DNA from: Candidatus Hydrogenedentota bacterium
GTDB lineage: Bacteria; Hydrogenedentota; Hydrogenedentia; Hydrogenedentales; SLHB01
Direction: 5' to 3'
Assembly: GCA_007118235.1 (NCBI GenBank)
Contig: SKRY01000476.1
Span: 1 to 5,945 of the forward strand
Length of the DNA: 5,945 nt
The translations under genes were made by a program, and so were the position numbers. The notes under the pieces are model-generated. The model had not been told where the DNA came from and did no database searches. It was given only the letters and a program-made list of their open reading frames with translations. This document shows, piece by piece, positions 4,489 through 5,945 of this stretch (its first letter is position 1; the number at the start of each line of letters is the position of its first letter).

Positions 4489-5945
4489 ATGAAAACGTGG
4501 TTGCGGCGCTTTGTATCCGCTAAAGTCTGTGTGGGTATTCTAGTGGGGCTGTTGGCGGCGGGGTTCGCCCCGTTGGCCGTGGCGCAAGACGCGGGAGATT
4601 TCCAGCCGGTTCCAGTGGATGCCATGGACCTGGACGCTCCCCAGAGGATCGGCGGAGATGAGGCCGATCAGATTTTCCAGCAGGGGGTCGTCTTGTACCA
4701 AGAGGGCGCGTATCAAAACGCCATCAATCATTTTGATCGCGTCTTGGCGCTCGACCCCGATCACGAAGAGGCGGCGTCCTATCGCGCGGCCGCGCAGGGC
4801 CGGCGTGGCGGCGCAAGCCCACAAGCCGGGGCCCGGGAAGGTGGAGACGCGTCCTTCGAGATTGTGGATCCCGATGATCTCCCCCGGTCGCCCGAGGAAT
4901 TGCCGGTGAGTCCGGAAGCGCAACGGGTCCAGCGGGTCAACGAGTTGCTTCAGGTAGGTAAGCTCTACATGGAGCACCAGCAGTTTGACCGTGCGGTGGA
5001 GTTCTTTAACCAAGCGCTCATGATCGCGCCGGATCACCGGGAAGCCACGGACCTGCTTCATGAAGCGACGTTGGCCGCGGGCGAGCAACGGCTTGATCGG
5101 AGCCGGGAAGAAACGCGCGAGGATGTGTTGCGTATCCGCGAAGGCATCGAGGACATGAAACGGCTCCCCGACGGCGCGGACTACCGGGGGATCAGCGATC
5201 ACCGGTTCCGTGTTCCCGTTATCGAGGAAGAGTACGAAGAGGCCGACGTTCCGATTGACGCTGATGTTGAGCGTATTCTTGACTCGTTTGTGTCGGTTGA
5301 ATTCGAGAATGAACACATTGAAGTCATCCTCGAGTTCGTTTCGGAGTTCGCTGGAATTAATATCGTTCTCGACCACCGGGTGGTGATGCCGGAGGTCGAG
5401 GATCCCCCGGAGTGGGAGGCCGAGCAGCCCGACCAGTTCCAGCCAGGCCCTGGCATGGGCGGCCCGGGGATGGGCGGCCCGGGGATGGGCGGCCCCGGCA
5501 TGGGCGGCCCCGGCATGGGCGGCGGCATGTATGGCGGCGGCATGTATGATGAAGGTATGTACGGCGGGGGGCCGCAACAACAGTTTGGCCCGCAACAACA
5601 GTTCGCCATGTCAGCACAAGCCCAAGGGTACGCCACGGACGGTATGGTGCCGTATATTCGCTTGGAGGATGTGACGCTTCGCCAAGCGTTGCGCGCGCTG
5701 CTGCGTCCGTTGAATCTGGATTTCGCCATCCAACCGGGTTTCGTGTGGGTTAGCACGAACGAACGCCTGCGTTTCGAGTCGTTTGAGGAATTGGAAACCC
5801 GCTACTACGAGCTGCGCAACGCGGGCGCCGAAACCATGTTCAAGGTTGTCGTTCAGAACGTTGGCGGCATGCAAGGTCAGTTCGGCATGGGCGGCGGCGG
5901 TGGTTTTGGCGGCGGCGGTTTCGGCGGCCCGGGCGGCTTTGGTGG
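4489..5945 (+). CDS. TPR-containing secretin-type (PilQ/GspD-like) protein, N-terminal part, runs off the right edge
   Basis: 485 codons are visible and the frame is still open. Residues 1-32 are a classical signal peptide: basic start, hydrophobic core about 13-29, and AVA/QD cleavage after 32. Two TPR motifs follow, about 59-92 (GVVLYQEGAYQNAINHFDRV region) and 150-183 (GKLYMEHQQFDRAVEFF region), then a charged helix (186-225). Residues 270-299 (VSVEFENEHIEVILEF, then AGINIVLDHRVV) and 389-423 (YIRLEDVTLRQALRALL, then LDFAIQPGFVWVST) match the two halves of a secretin N0/STN-type domain. Between them sits a Gly/Met/Gln-rich insert (about 318-386), and another Gly-rich stretch starts at 466. 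Secretins form the outer-membrane channel for pili or secreted proteins. The pore-forming domain would lie beyond the window, so the call rests on the N-terminal domain and gene order. PilQ usually has AMIN domains where the TPRs sit. Start chosen from GGGAGGA at 4478-4484 and the signal peptide. Confidence 0.75.
   Translation, partial: MKTWLRRFVSAKVCVGILVGLLAAGFAPLAVAQDAGDFQPVPVDAMDLDAPQRIGGDEADQIFQQGVVLYQEGAYQNAINHFDRVLALDPDHEEAASYRAAAQGRRGGASPQAGAREGGDASFEIVDPDDLPRSPEELPVSPEAQRVQRVNELLQVGKLYMEHQQFDRAVEFFNQALMIAPDHREATDLLHEATLAAGEQRLDRSREETREDVLRIREGIEDMKRLPDGADYRGISDHRFRVPVIEEEYEEADVPIDADVERILDSFVSVEFENEHIEVILEFVSEFAGINIVLDHRVVMPEVEDPPEWEAEQPDQFQPGPGMGGPGMGGPGMGGPGMGGPGMGGGMYGGGMYDEGMYGGGPQQQFGPQQQFAMSAQAQGYATDGMVPYIRLEDVTLRQALRALLRPLNLDFAIQPGFVWVSTNERLRFESFEELETRYYELRNAGAETMFKVVVQNVGGMQGQFGMGGGGGFGGGGFGGPGGFG
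5449..5523 (+). repeat. Five tandem 15-bp units coding for PGMGG
   Basis: Five in-frame 15-bp units encode PGMGG repeated at residues 321-345 of the secretin-type protein. Several neighbouring units are identical or nearly so at DNA level. The array continues into a looser GGGMYGGGMYDEGMYGGG segment and a twice-repeated PQQQF-like segment up to about 5604. It forms the core of the insert that splits the N0/STN-type domain. Confidence 0.85.
5884..5945 (+). repeat. Gly/Phe-rich low-complexity segment at the right edge
   Basis: From codon 466 the secretin-type protein is almost entirely Gly with scattered Phe, Met and Pro (GMGGGGGFGGGGFGG and onward), and the stretch is cut by the window edge. 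It follows a segment (RYYELRNAGAETMFKVVV) that should lead into the next secretin N domain, so it is probably another loop insertion. Its full length cannot be seen. Confidence 0.7.

Noticed and set aside
4540..5598. Long minus-strand open frame (352 codons) opposite the secretin-type gene
   Set aside because: It starts at TTG and its His/Ala-rich repeats are the mirror of the PGMGG coding repeats. The plus strand has a signal peptide, TPRs and secretin-type motifs. Long antisense frames are expected opposite GC-rich genes.

Overview
The window reads as part of a type IV pilus / type II secretion-type envelope machine from a GC-rich, double-membraned bacterium. Four plus-strand genes follow the order of the pilMNOPQ locus: a PilM-PilN fusion, a PilO-like protein, a very short PilP/GspC-like protein, and the N-terminal part of a secretin-type protein with a signal peptide. 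An outer-membrane secretin implies a diderm cell. The taxon cannot be fixed from this sequence. Glycine/methionine-rich inserts inside otherwise conserved proteins remind me of Planctomycetota, Hydrogenedentota and related lineages, but that is an impression and not evidence of identity.

Layout. Bases 1-290 hold the C-terminal end of an unrecognised gene that starts off the left edge. Bases 291-541 are a regulatory gap with a strong sigma70-type promoter (TTGACA, 18 bp, TACAAT) and a leader of three tandem hairpins ending just before a Shine-Dalgarno site. The pilM-pilN fusion (542-2767) and the pilO-like gene (2789-3760) are separated by only 21 bp. After a 129-bp gap comes the 92-aa PilP/GspC-like gene (GTG start, 3890-4168). 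A 320-bp gap with no convincing gene precedes the secretin-type gene (4489 to beyond the right edge).

How the parts fit. In known systems PilM is a cytoplasmic actin-like protein that binds the N-terminal INLLP-type peptide of PilN. PilN and PilO cross the inner membrane and pair in the periplasm, and PilP links them to the secretin PilQ. Here PilM and PilN are one chain, as in GspL of type II secretion, with the binding peptide in cis. The secretin carries two TPR repeats at its N terminus where PilQ usually has AMIN domains. No pilin, PilB/PilT ATPase or PilC platform gene lies in the window, so pilus and secretion roles cannot be told apart.

The most unusual feature is a set of low-complexity Gly/Met/Pro/Gln segments, all predicted to be periplasmic. 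They interrupt the PilN-type domain twice, form its C-terminal tail, form the PilO tail (with an 11-glutamine run), and interrupt the secretin N0/STN-type domain. Short motifs such as GGMYG and DPF recur between proteins.
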